Source of the DNA: CAVXYG01 sp963706835 | Lineage (GTDB): Bacteria > Actinomycetota > Actinomycetes > S36-B12 > GCA-2699445 | NCBI GenBank assembly: GCA_963706835.1 | Contig: CAVPOB010000016.1 | Coordinates: 354,773-418,772, forward strand | Direction of reading: 5' to 3' | Length of the DNA stretch: 64,000 bases | Shown: positions 28,037 to 36,842 of the stretch, piece after piece | How positions within the stretch are numbered: position 1 is the first letter of the stretch | Layout: every line of letters starts with the position of its first letter | Position numbers and translations under genes: made by a program | Notes under the pieces: generated by a model | Seen by the model: only the letters and a program-made list of their open reading frames with translations | Databases searched by the model: none | What the model was told of the DNA's origin: nothing

Positions 28037-30574
28037 CTACTCGGTGGCGATCGCGTCGAGGATGTTGAGCTTGGTCGCCCGCCGCGCCGGGAACGCGGCA
28101 CCCAGCACGCCGATCAGCAGCCCCGCCACCAGCAGCACGATGAAGGTCCCCGGCGGGATGACCAGTTGATCGATCCCGGAGTCGGCCAGCGCCCGCTGCA
28201 GCCCCACCCCGGCCAGCACGCCGATCCCGATCCCCGCCAATGCCCCCAGCATCGAGACCAGCACCGCCTCCCACCGGACCATGCGGCGCACCTGGCGCCG
28301 GCCCGCCCCGACAGCCCGCAGCATCCCCAGCTCCCGGGTCCGCTCCAGCACCGATAGCACCATGGTGTTGACCACGCCGAGTGCGGCGATGATGATGCTC
28401 AGGCCGAGCATGGCGTAGATGATGTAGAGCAGCTGCTCCAGCTGCGCCGAGTTCTGCTCCTTGATGGCGGTCTGATCGGCCACCTGCAGCAGCGGATTGG
28501 CCTCGGCCGCCGTGTCCACCTCGGCGACCACCGTCGCGCTGTCGGCGCCCTCGGCCAGGGTGACGAACAGCACGGTGTCCTGCGCGGCGCCCCCGACCTC
28601 CCGGTAGTCGCCCAGATCCAGGATCAGGCCCTCCAACAGCACGTTCGGCTCGTAAATGGCCACGACCTGCAGGGTGCGCTCCTCGCCGGAGGGGAACAGC
28701 ACGGCGGTGGAGTCGCCGAGCCCTAGTCCGCGGTCTCGGGCGAAGTCTTCCCCGATGACCGTGGTGCCGGAACCGAGTGCCGCTAGGTCGCCCTGCAGCG
28801 TGGTGACGCTGAACACCGCCGAGATCGGTCCGCCCCCGATCGCGGTCACCGCGACGGTGTCCCCGTCGATCTGGGCCGGTCCCACCGACTGCCGCACCAC
28901 GTACTCCACGCCCTCGATCTGCTCCATCCCGTCCCCGATGGCCGTCGCGAACGGCTGGCCGGTCGGCGTGGAGACCACCAGTTCGGCACCGAAGGCCGAG
29001 TCCACCAGGTCCTCGATCGACTGCTGGGCCGAGGCGACGATGACGGTGACCCCGCTGACCAGCGCCAGGCCGACGATGAGGGCGGATGCGGTGGCAGCGA
29101 CCCGACGGGGCGACCGCGAGGCGTTGCGACCGGCGATCCGACCGGATACGCCGCCCAACAGCCCCATCGGCCGGGTCATCAGCTTCGCGAAGCCGACGGC
29201 GAGGACCGGAGCCAGCAGGATGCCGGCGAGCAGCAGCACCAGGGCGCCGATCGCCGTGCGGCCGGCGCTCGGCTCGGCGGCGACGAGGCTCGGTCCGAAC
29301 AGGACCGCGGCCACGGCCAGCGCCAGGACGCCCAGCACGCTGACGACCAGGCTGGGCCGGTCGGCGGTGGTGCCGGCCTGGCGCAGTGCCTCCAGTGGTC
29401 GGATCCGGGACGCGCGCAGCGCCGGTGCGACGGCGGAGACCACGGTGACCGTGAGTCCGGTGACCAGGGCGAGAATGATTGCGTTGGGTGTCGGTGTGAT
29501 GCCGGCGGACAGATCCAGCCCCAGCGCGCTCACACCGGCCTCCAGCAGCAGCGCCAGGCCGTAGCCGACAGCCACTCCCACGCCGGCCGCGATCAGGCCC
29601 AGCAGCACCGCTTCCATCAGCACCGACCCGAGCACCTGCCGCCTCGTGGCACCCACGGCGCGCAGCAGCGCCATCTCCCTGCCCCGCGCCGCGACGAGCA
29701 TGGAGAAGGTGTTGTAGATGAGGAACGCGGCGACGAACAGCGAGATCCCGGCGAACCCGAGCAGGATCGCCGACAGGAAGCCCAGCCCTTCGCGCAGTGC
29801 CCCGACGCTGGCCTCGACCTGCTCCTCCCGGGTCTGGACCAGGTACTCCTCGCCCAACAAGCCCCCGACAGCCGCGGCGACCTCCTCGTCGGTGTAGCCC
29901 TCGGCGGTGTCGATCGCGATGGACTGCCACTTGCCGGGCTCGGCGAACAGTTGCTGGGCGGTTTCGGGCAGGAACGCGGTGACCGTGGCGCCGGCCAGGC
30001 CCCCCGACTCCCCGAAGCGGAAGATGCCCACCAGGGTGGTGTCCACCTGGCCGCCGGGCGTGAGGACGGCCAGTGGGTCGCCGATCTCCAGGCCGAGCTT
30101 CGGGAAGGTCACCTGGTCGACGACGACGTCGAACTGCTCGCTCGGTGCACTGCCTTCCACGAGCTGTGCCGGGCGCAGTTCCTCCTCGGCCGTCCACTCG
30201 ACGCCCAGCGCGGGCGGGCCGACGGCGCCGACGACATCGCCGTCGCTATCGATGAGGTAGGCCCCGTTGGCGCTGATCCCGCCCGCGGCGACCGCGACGC
30301 CCTCGACGCCGCGCACTTGCTCCACGACCGCGTCATCCACCAGCAGCGGAGCCTGGTCGCCCACGTCCTGGGTGATGTCGGACTCCACCGCGGGCTGCGG
30401 GATCACGAGCACGTCCTGGGCGTTGCTCTCGAAGATGTCCAGGAACGTCCGGTCCAGCGCGTTGGTCAGCATCAGCATGCCGGAGGCGAAGGCCACCCCG
30501 AGCACCACCGCGATGGCGGTCAGCGCCAACCGCAGCTTGTGCGACAGGACGCTGCGCAGCGATATCTTCAGCAT
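28037..30574 (-). CDS. FtsX-like ABC transporter permease (MacB type)
   Basis: An 845-residue permease with two repeats of the FtsX domain: N-terminal helix, a large extracytoplasmic region, three membrane segments around 265-400, a further pair around 405-470, then the second unit with extracytoplasmic region (about 510-720) and three C-terminal helices (ARGREMALLRAVGA and LERTRELGMLRAVGA are the family coupling motifs). It belongs to the LolE/MacB class that moves lipoproteins or lipids. Its usual partner ATPase is not adjacent on either side; upstream lies divergent pgi. ATG 30574. Confidence 0.92.
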   Translation of the reverse strand: MLKISLRSVLSHKLRLALTAIAVVLGVAFASGMLMLTNALDRTFLDIFESNAQDVLVIPQPAVESDITQDVGDQAPLLVDDAVVEQVRGVEGVAVAAGGISANGAYLIDSDGDVVGAVGPPALGVEWTAEEELRPAQLVEGSAPSEQFDVVVDQVTFPKLGLEIGDPLAVLTPGGQVDTTLVGIFRFGESGGLAGATVTAFLPETAQQLFAEPGKWQSIAIDTAEGYTDEEVAAAVGGLLGEEYLVQTREEQVEASVGALREGLGFLSAILLGFAGISLFVAAFLIYNTFSMLVAARGREMALLRAVGATRRQVLGSVLMEAVLLGLIAAGVGVAVGYGLALLLEAGVSALGLDLSAGITPTPNAIILALVTGLTVTVVSAVAPALRASRIRPLEALRQAGTTADRPSLVVSVLGVLALAVAAVLFGPSLVAAEPSAGRTAIGALVLLLAGILLAPVLAVGFAKLMTRPMGLLGGVSGRIAGRNASRSPRRVAATASALIVGLALVSGVTVIVASAQQSIEDLVDSAFGAELVVSTPTGQPFATAIGDGMEQIEGVEYVVRQSVGPAQIDGDTVAVTAIGGGPISAVFSVTTLQGDLAALGSGTTVIGEDFARDRGLGLGDSTAVLFPSGEERTLQVVAIYEPNVLLEGLILDLGDYREVGGAAQDTVLFVTLAEGADSATVVAEVDTAAEANPLLQVADQTAIKEQNSAQLEQLLYIIYAMLGLSIIIAALGVVNTMVLSVLERTRELGMLRAVGAGRRQVRRMVRWEAVLVSMLGALAGIGIGVLAGVGLQRALADSGIDQLVIPPGTFIVLLVAGLLIGVLGAAFPARRATKLNILDAIATE

Positions 30575-30695
30575 GGATGCTCCTCAACGGCGACCGCTCC
30601 TAGTCTGCCCTGTGCCGAATCTGCGACGGGTGGCAAGGCAGTCGGGCGCCGTGGAAGGCTTGCACCACCATCGGCCACGGGAAGAAGGAGCCAGC

Positions 30696-32321
30696 GTGCA
30701 TCTCCGCGATCTGCAGTCATGGCAGCGGTTGGAGCGACTCGGCGAGGTGGTGGGTGCCGAGCACATCCGCGACCTGCTCGCCGGCGACCCGTCCCGAGCG
30801 CAGCGGTACGTGTCCACCGGCGCCGGCCTGACGCTGGACTACTCCCGGCAGCGGGTCAACGACGACGTCATCGAGGCGCTGGTCGCGCTGGCCGAGGAGA
30901 TCGGCCTGCGCGATGCGGTGGCGGCGCTGCTGCGCGGCGACCGGATCAACGTCACCGAGAACCGTTCGGTGCTGCACACCGCACTGCGCCGGCCCAAGGG
31001 CGACACGCTCGTCGTCGAGGGCGTCGATGTGGTCAGCGATGTGCACGAGGTGCTCGACCGGATGGCGGTCTTCGCCGACCGGGTGCGGGCCCGGGAGTGG
31101 TTGGGAGACACCGGCCAGCCCATCACGAACGTCGTCAACATCGGCATCGGCGGGTCGGACCTGGGGCCCGTCATGGCGTATGAGGCGCTGAAGGCGTACT
31201 CCGATCGCGGCCTGACCTTCCGGTTCGTCTCCAACGTCGACGGCACCGACGTGCACGAGAAGCTACTCGACCTCGACCCCGCCACCACGCTGTGCATCGT
31301 GGCGAGCAAGACGTTCACCACCCAGGAGACGATGGCGAACGCCCGCGCTGCGCGGGATTGGCTGCGGGCGGGGCTGGGGGAGGACGTCGATGTCGCCAAG
31401 CATTTCGTCGCGCTGAGCACCAACGCGGAGAAGGTCGCCGAGTTCGGCATCGACACGGCCAACATGTTCGGCTTCTGGGAGTGGGTCGGCGGCCGCTACT
31501 CCATGGGTTCCGCGATCGGGCTGTCCACCATGCTGGCGATCGGTCCGGAAGGCTTCGGCGAGCTGCTGGCCGGGTTCCACGACATGGACGTGCACTTCAC
31601 TGAGGCGCCGTTCGAGGAGAACCTGCCGGTGCTGCTGGGCCTGCTGGGCGTGTGGAACCGCGACATCCTCGGCCTGCCCACCGTGGCGGTCCTGCCGTAC
31701 GAGCAGTACCTGCTGCGATTCCCGGCGTACTTGCAGCAGTTGACGATGGAGTCCAACGGCAAGTCGGTCAAGATCGACGGATCCCCGGTCGAGGTGCCCA
31801 CCGGCGCCATCTACTGGGGCGAGCCCGGCACCAATGGTCAGCACTCGTTCTACCAGCTCATCCACCAAGGCACCGACGTCATCCCCAGCGATGTCATCTT
31901 CTTCGCCGAACCCTTGGCGGAGGTGGGCAACATGCACGATCTGCTCATCTCGAACGCGGTGGCCCAGGCCGCGGTGTTCGCGCTGGGCCGCTCGCAGGAA
32001 CAGGTCATCGCCGACGGCACCCCGGCCGACCTCGTCCCGCACAAGGTGATGCCCGGCAACCGCCCCTGCTCGGTGATCACCGGTCAGCAGCTCAGCCCGC
32101 GCCTGCTCGGTGCGCTGGTGGCGCTGTACGAGCACCTGGTGTTCGTGCAGGGCGCGGTCTGGGGGATCGGGCCGTTCGACCAGTGGGGCGTGCAACTGGG
32201 CAAGCTGCTCGCCGATCAGGTTGCCCCGCAGCTCATCGACGGCGCCCCCGCTCCGGAGGACCAGGACGCCGCGACGACGGCCACCGTGGCGCGCTACCGC
32301 GAGGCGCGCGGCAGGGCGTGA
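30696..32321 (+). CDS. pgi: Glucose-6-phosphate isomerase
   Basis: Interconverts glucose-6-phosphate and fructose-6-phosphate. GTG 30696 is preceded by AAGGAG 5 nt upstream and gives 541 residues, close to the family norm of about 550. The two PROSITE-type signatures are visible: the VNIGIGGSDLGPVM sugar-phosphate loop with the SKTFTTQETMANA segment, and the later GQHSFYQLIHQGTDVIPSD and NRPCSVI. An in-frame extension to 30267 lies over the divergent permease and is not coding. The next gene overlaps its stop as GTGA. Confidence 0.97.
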   Translation: MHLRDLQSWQRLERLGEVVGAEHIRDLLAGDPSRAQRYVSTGAGLTLDYSRQRVNDDVIEALVALAEEIGLRDAVAALLRGDRINVTENRSVLHTALRRPKGDTLVVEGVDVVSDVHEVLDRMAVFADRVRAREWLGDTGQPITNVVNIGIGGSDLGPVMAYEALKAYSDRGLTFRFVSNVDGTDVHEKLLDLDPATTLCIVASKTFTTQETMANARAARDWLRAGLGEDVDVAKHFVALSTNAEKVAEFGIDTANMFGFWEWVGGRYSMGSAIGLSTMLAIGPEGFGELLAGFHDMDVHFTEAPFEENLPVLLGLLGVWNRDILGLPTVAVLPYEQYLLRFPAYLQQLTMESNGKSVKIDGSPVEVPTGAIYWGEPGTNGQHSFYQLIHQGTDVIPSDVIFFAEPLAEVGNMHDLLISNAVAQAAVFALGRSQEQVIADGTPADLVPHKVMPGNRPCSVITGQQLSPRLLGALVALYEHLVFVQGAVWGIGPFDQWGVQLGKLLADQVAPQLIDGAPAPEDQDAATTATVARYREARGRA

Positions 32322-32677
32322 ACCGGTCGGAGCTGCTCGCCGCCATCGAGTCCCGCGCCGACGCGGCCGCCGCCGCAATGGCATCTGCGACCGAGGGAGC
32401 CTCGTTGTGCTCGGTGAGCCGCAGCGGGGAGCGGATCCCCGGCGTGAAGTACCCGGAGGGCCGGTGGGCGTCGATGCGTGCGCTGCGCCGTTCCCTGCGC
32501 CGCGGGGACGCCGATGCGGCGGCTGCGATCGCTGTGCTGCGCGCCGAATGGGCGGACGACCTCGCCACGCGTCGGGCGTCCGGCCAGGACAACTGGATCG
32601 CCTACCGCCTCGGCGGCGTCGACGCCCTCGACGAAGTCGCCGCCCTTGCAGCTGGGGGAGCGGGAGGCGGGGGGTAG
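32318..32677 (+). CDS. Hypothetical protein coupled to pgi
   Basis: A 119-residue soluble protein with an Ala-rich helical N-terminus, then SRSGERIPGVKYPEGRWASM and AYRLGGVDALDEV. GTG 32318 overlaps the pgi stop (GTGA), evidence of coupled translation. I do not recognise the family. Codon bias is strongly GC3-rich, like its neighbours. Repeat locus B follows about 100 bp downstream. Confidence 0.7.
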   Translation: MNRSELLAAIESRADAAAAAMASATEGASLCSVSRSGERIPGVKYPEGRWASMRALRRSLRRGDADAAAAIAVLRAEWADDLATRRASGQDNWIAYRLGGVDALDEVAALAAGGAGGGG

Positions 32678-32779
32678 GCCGCCGGCGTAGCGGGAGGCGT
32701 GCGGAGCGACCCGGCGTGCGGAGCCTCCGTTGTGCGGGGCAGGTCCGGTGTGCGGAGCCTCCGTTGTGCGGGGCAGGTC

Positions 32780-33006
32780 TGCACCCGGTTCGGGGGTTGC
32801 ACCCGGCGCGGGGGCGGAATCGGTCAGCGTGCGGGGCAGGTCTGCACCCGGTTCGGGGGTTTGCACCCGGCGCGGGGGCGGAACCGGCCGGATTCCGGCT
32901 CCAGAGCCCCCGTCTCGGGTGCAAACCCCCGAACCGGGTGCACAGTTGCCGCACTGGAGGGGCTCTCAGCCCCCGTCCCGGGTGCAAACCACCGCAATGG
33001 GTGCAC
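32780..33006. repeat. Mirror-symmetric hairpin repeat, locus B
   Basis: Four direct monomers TGCACCCG-NNN-YGGGGG, with loop trinucleotides GTT, GCG, GTT and GCG, are followed by inverted monomers read as CCCCC-GNN-CGGGTGCA. Direct copies share the flank GCGGGGCAGGTC and are 65-70 bp apart. The centre (about 32885-32905) has no unit. It lies between convergent genes. This locus is typical and the clearest of the four. Confidence 0.9.
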
Positions 33007-33457
33007 CGGCGCTCTACGGGGGTGCCCATCAGCCCTCGTCCCAGATGCACAGTCGCTCTTGGGGGAAGGTCCTGAGCCCCCGCACAGGGCGCCGACACCA
33101 GCAGGAATTGCAGTTCCCTCCCCGCGCGAAGGAGCCGCGATACCCCCCACACCCCCGGAAGGGCGCCCACCCCCAGCCGCCGCCCGAAGCAGCACACCCT
33201 GGGTCGCGATGCGCCGGATAGCGTTGCTGGCGACGCTCCACGGCGCCACTACTGGGACTCGTTGCGATCACTGCCAGCATGCCGCACGCCATCGCGCCGA
33301 CGCCGCGCCGACGCCCGACGCGGCGCCCCGCCGCGCCCCGCCGCGCCCCGCCGCGCCCCGCCGCGCCCCGCCCCGCCGCGCCCCGCCCCGCGACGCCGCC
33401 CCGCCACCACCCACCGTGCCGCGCCGATCCACCCGCAGCGCCGCGCCGAGCCCCCGC
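33007..33457. other. Gene-free stretch with a CCCCGCCGCG simple-sequence tract
   Basis: No gene is supported here. The first 150 bp hold degenerate copies related to repeat locus B (GGGTGCCCATCAGCC...). From about 33312 to 33420 the sequence is an imperfect CGCGCCCCGC repeat, almost without A or T. The open frames it creates encode only Ala/Pro/Arg. Confidence 0.7.
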
Positions 33458-34327
33458 TCAGCCGCCGGTGATGCGGGCCCGGAGGCGGTCCAGGGCGGCG
33501 ATGATCTCCGCCGGGTGCTCGATGGGCAGGAAGTGGGTGCCGGGCATGACGAGCACCTCGGCGTCGGGCAACTCCAGGCCGAATCGCTCCACCGCGCGCG
33601 GGTCGGTGACCGTGTCGGACCGCCCGACCAGGACCTCGACGGGGACGTTGATGGCGCTGACGTCCAGGGGATCGTGGGCTGCCAGCAGTCGTGCGGTCTT
33701 GAAGTACCAGCCGAAGTCATGGCCGAAGTACGGCTCCACCATGGCCGCTACGTCCCGGCGCGCCGCAGCGCCGGAGATGAAGCCGGTGCGGATCAGCGCC
33801 TCTGCCACCAGGGAGGCGCTCGGCATGTGGCCTGCGATCAGGTTGATGCCCCACGCTTGGGACTCACCCACCGCCGTACCGGTCAGGCCCAGTGCCTTGC
33901 GGACTTCCGGGGGCAGGGGGTTGCGGCCCAGCAGCGCGTGGAACGTCCCGCCCGGCACTCCGGCCACCGCGACCAGGCCCGACACCCGAGCGGGCTCCTC
34001 CAGCGCGACCTCTGCCGCCATGTTCACGCCGAACGACCAGCCCAGGAACAACGCATCCGCCCAGCCGAGGTGATCGAGCAGCGCAACCGCGTCGCGGCTC
34101 TGCACCTGCAGGCCAGCCTGCTCCAGGCGTCCGGGCCGGTCGGAGCCGAGGAATCCGCGCATGTGCCAGCTGACGACCTCGTAACCGCAGTCGGGTTCCA
34201 GCAGCCCGGGCCAGCACTGCGCCGGTGCCGCGAGTCCGTTGCACAGCAGGACGCGAGGGCCGGCACCTTCGTTGTGCCAGCCGACCAATCGGGTGCCGTC
34301 GGTGCCCGGGAACGCAAACTCCTGCAT
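33458..34327 (-). CDS. Alpha/beta hydrolase
   Basis: A 289-residue serine hydrolase. The oxyanion strand is LLCNGLAAPAQCW, the nucleophile elbow is GWSFGVNMA (Ser about 97), the acid Asp is in LVGRSDTVTD and the catalytic His in MPGTHFLPIEHP. No lid insertion suggests a small-substrate esterase or C-C hydrolase. ATG 34327. It is convergent with the pgi operon across repeat locus B. Confidence 0.9.
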   Translation of the reverse strand: MQEFAFPGTDGTRLVGWHNEGAGPRVLLCNGLAAPAQCWPGLLEPDCGYEVVSWHMRGFLGSDRPGRLEQAGLQVQSRDAVALLDHLGWADALFLGWSFGVNMAAEVALEEPARVSGLVAVAGVPGGTFHALLGRNPLPPEVRKALGLTGTAVGESQAWGINLIAGHMPSASLVAEALIRTGFISGAAARRDVAAMVEPYFGHDFGWYFKTARLLAAHDPLDVSAINVPVEVLVGRSDTVTDPRAVERFGLELPDAEVLVMPGTHFLPIEHPAEIIAALDRLRARITGG

Positions 34328-34400
34328 AGGGGGAGTCTGCCCCGCGAGACCGGCCGTTGGGCCATGGGCTGGTAGCGGCATCGGGACCCACAATGGGGGC

Positions 34401-34583
34401 ATGAGCAACAACAACGCCGGCGCCGCTGCCGGTGGAGGCGCCATCTACGGGTTCGGCATGTTCGGAGCCCTGGTCTGGTTCTGGCAGCAGGCCGATGTCT
34501 GGTGGGAGTACCTGCTCGCCCTGGTGCAGGGCCTCTTCTGGCCGGCCTTCATGGTGTACGAGGTCTTCCAAGCCCTCGATTGA
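34401..34583 (+). CDS. Small membrane protein, 60 aa
   Basis: A Gly/Ala/Asn-rich N-terminus is followed by one or two hydrophobic segments with several Trp (ALVWFWQQADVWWEYLL and ALVQGLFWPAFMVYEVF). Small proteins of this kind occur widely in actinobacteria. ATG 34401 has a GGGGG stretch upstream as a weak ribosome site. Function unknown. Confidence 0.7.
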   Translation: MSNNNAGAAAGGGAIYGFGMFGALVWFWQQADVWWEYLLALVQGLFWPAFMVYEVFQALD

Positions 34584-34652
34584 CCCTCTAGGTGCGGGCA
34601 GTGCTTACTACGCTTGTCGGCATTCCGTCCCCGCGGACCGACTGGAGTGGCT

Positions 34653-35642
34653 ATGCCCGTCGCAGCACCGCCGCCGATCACTGGCGCGCCGAATGACCCA
34701 CCCCAGCGCGAGGTGCCGAAGTACGCCGAGAAGCTCGACGAGTACCAGGTCGGTGGTGTCGGCTACCGGGCCATGCGTCGCTATAGCCATGCCAACGTCG
34801 GGCTGCTCGCCGCCGGCAGCGCCTACTACCTGTTCCTGTCGTTGCTGTCGATCCTCGCGTTCGCCTACGGCGTCATCGCCGTGGTGGGGGCGGACGAGAT
34901 CTCGAAATGGCTGACCGAGACCCTGGAGGAGGCGCTGCCGGGGCTGGTGGGCGATGAAGGCATCGACCCGGACCAGTTGCGGGCCACGGGCGCCACCGCT
35001 GGGGCCGTGGGTCTGGTCCTGATGCTGTACTCCAGCCTGAAGTCGGTGACCGGCGCCAGCAAGTCGCTGCATCTGATCTACGGGGCGCCGCCCGACCCCC
35101 GCAAGTTCGTGATCGCGAAGGTGCGCGCGGCCGGGATCCTGTTGATCGTGGCGCCACTGGTGCTGCTCTCGTTTGCCTCGGCGAGTCTGACCTCAGGGTT
35201 GCTGGACGAACTGTTCGAGACAATCGGGATCACCGGCGATGCTGCGAGAATCTCACTGACGGCGGCGGGTTTGGTCGTGGGGTACGCGCTGGACACGTTC
35301 ATCCTGTGGTTCCTGCTCGGCCGGCTCGGCGGCATCACGCCGCGGCCGCGGCCGCGGCTGATCGCCAGCCTGATCGGGGCGGTCGCCACGCTCATCATCA
35401 AGCAGCTGCTCTCCGCGATCATCACGTGGTCGCTGGACAAGCCGGAGTACGGCGCCCTGGCGATCCCGCTGGCGCTGCTGTTCGTGTTCTCGCTGCTGTC
35501 CAACGTGCTGTTCGCCTCCGGGGCGCTGGTGGCCGGCATCAGCGACCGGGCGATCCCGCTGGCGGAGCTGGTGCCGGACACGCTGGAGTCTGAGGAGCCG
35601 GAAGAGTCCAACAGCGGCCTGGAGAGCCTCGCCGCGGAGTAG
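34653..35642 (+). CDS. YihY/virulence factor BrkB family membrane protein
   Basis: A 329-residue inner-membrane protein with six membrane segments. GLLAAGSAYYLFLSLLSIL at the first helix and the LVVGYALDTFILWFLLG helix match the YihY/UPF0761 family. An acidic N- and C-terminal tail (ESEEPEESNSGLES) is cytoplasmic. Once called RNase BN, the family has no proven enzyme activity. ATG 34653. Its stop codon region is the first unit of the downstream tandem repeat. Confidence 0.88.
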   Translation: MPVAAPPPITGAPNDPPQREVPKYAEKLDEYQVGGVGYRAMRRYSHANVGLLAAGSAYYLFLSLLSILAFAYGVIAVVGADEISKWLTETLEEALPGLVGDEGIDPDQLRATGATAGAVGLVLMLYSSLKSVTGASKSLHLIYGAPPDPRKFVIAKVRAAGILLIVAPLVLLSFASASLTSGLLDELFETIGITGDAARISLTAAGLVVGYALDTFILWFLLGRLGGITPRPRPRLIASLIGAVATLIIKQLLSAIITWSLDKPEYGALAIPLALLFVFSLLSNVLFASGALVAGISDRAIPLAELVPDTLESEEPEESNSGLESLAAE

Positions 35643-35755
35643 CGCCGGCGCAGGCGTGGAACGCAGCGCCGCGGAGTAGCGCTGGGCCAGGCGTGGAACG
35701 CAGCGCCGCGGAGTTGCGCTGGCGCCGGAGTGGAGCGCAGCGACGCCGGCGCAGG
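35630..35755. repeat. 37-bp tandem repeat overlapping the YihY stop codon
   Basis: The unit AGGCGTGGAACGCAGCGCC... plus GCGGAGTAGCGCTGG recurs at 35652 and 35689, with a diverged third copy from about 35725. The first GCCGCGGAGTAGCGC is the end of the YihY gene, so the repeat appears to have been seeded from its 3' end. No gene is seen in the remainder. Confidence 0.75.
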
Positions 35756-35797
35756 CCGATTCGTTGTGCCGCGCACTGACCCCGGTGCAGAACTGCC

Positions 35798-36475
35798 CTA
35801 GTTCGGGGATACCGGCATCCCGAGGAGACCCCGGGCAGGAACTGCGTGCAACCGATCGAGCATGCCCCGCTCGCGGCGCAGCAGCGACAGGAGCAGACGG
35901 AGGCGCTCGGTGGTGTTCGCAGCCGCCAGCACACGCTGCCGGTCGGCCTCGGGCAGCCCGACCGCGGCCCCCACCGCGTACGACAGCAGGGTTGCGTCGT
36001 CGGGCAGGTCGTCAGCTTCGTCGTCGCCGCCGTTGCTGGCCAGTTCCGCCCGATAGGCAGCGAACGCTGCGCGGACCTGATCGGCCAACTCGTCGGCCTC
36101 CTCGCCGCGCAGTTCCGGGATCCAGCCCACCTGTGCCTGCAGGTACGGGGTGACATCGTCGATGACGGCATCGAGCGTAAACCGCTGGAAACCCACGATC
36201 AGGAGTTCGAACCGCCCGTCCGGCAGCGTCACCACGCCGCGCACCTCGGCCACGCAGCCGATGTCGGCCAGTGCCTTCGCCCCGTCCTGGCCGACCTCGA
36301 AGCCCTCGCGAATGGCGACCACGCCGAAGATCGCAGGGGAACCCGACTCCGCGCCCTCGAGCAGGTCGGCGACGAGCGCGCGATAGCGGGGTTCGAAGAT
36401 GTGCAACTGCTGCACCATGCCGGGGAACAGTGGCGAGCCGAGGGGGAACAGCGGGATGGTGGCGCCGGGAGCCAT
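35798..36475 (-). CDS. Lon N-terminal (LON substrate-binding) domain protein
   Basis: A 225-residue stand-alone Lon-SB domain: IPLFPLGSPLFPGMVQQLHIFEPRYRALV is the signature strand, followed by GCVAEVRGVVTLPDGRFELLIVG and a helical C-terminus. There is no ATPase or protease domain. Such proteins are common in actinobacteria and may act as substrate adaptors, but this is unproven. ATG 36475. Confidence 0.9.
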   Translation of the reverse strand: MAPGATIPLFPLGSPLFPGMVQQLHIFEPRYRALVADLLEGAESGSPAIFGVVAIREGFEVGQDGAKALADIGCVAEVRGVVTLPDGRFELLIVGFQRFTLDAVIDDVTPYLQAQVGWIPELRGEEADELADQVRAAFAAYRAELASNGGDDEADDLPDDATLLSYAVGAAVGLPEADRQRVLAAANTTERLRLLLSLLRRERGMLDRLHAVPARGLLGMPVSPN

Positions 36476-36842
36476 GTTCTCAGGCTAGGTGCACTCCGCC
36501 CGCTGCGCAGTCCGGCGCAGATGGCGCCCGCGGAGCACCATCGATCTACGGCCCGGCCCGGTCCCACGCCTGGCGCGGTCGCACGGCCTGGCGCGGTCGC
36601 ACGGCCTGGCCCGGTCGCCACGCCTGGCCCGGTCGCACGGCCTGGCGCGGGCGCCCGGTTGGCGAGGGGCGCAGGGTTGGCCAGACCCGGGCCTGACTGC
36701 AGCGGCCCGGCGAGCGTGCTGCCGCCTGCTCCCAGCCCCGGCGGTCGATCCGTTCTTCGATTGGGCTGTATCCCGGCTGTCGCTGCAGCGTCACGGCCTG
36801 CCACCCGTAGGCTGGTAGGCGCTGCCGAACCGAGGAGTCCGT
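36476..36842. other. Region upstream of metH, mostly an 18-bp tandem repeat
   Basis: This gap holds the promoters for the divergent Lon-SB gene and metH. Its middle (36565-36654) is a five-copy array of about 18 bp, (C)ACGCCTGGCGCGGTCG. I looked for a cobalamin riboswitch before metH and found no recognisable B12 box. Confidence 0.6.
36565..36654. repeat. Five-copy 18-bp tandem repeat upstream of metH
   Basis: Five consecutive copies of a unit like CACGGCCTGGCGCGGTCG, with C/G exchanges between copies. It lies about 190 bp before the metH start and in no gene. It could mark slippage-prone DNA between two promoters. Confidence 0.8.

Noticed and set aside
30267..30695. N-terminal extension of pgi
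   Set aside because: Lies over the divergent permease; GTG 30696 has a proper ribosome site and gives the normal Pgi length.
33262..33471. Small Pro/Arg/Ala protein over the CCCCGCCGCG tract
   Set aside because: Low-complexity translation of simple sequence.
36476..36842. Cobalamin riboswitch before metH
   Set aside because: No B12 box or supporting stems found; the region is a tandem repeat.
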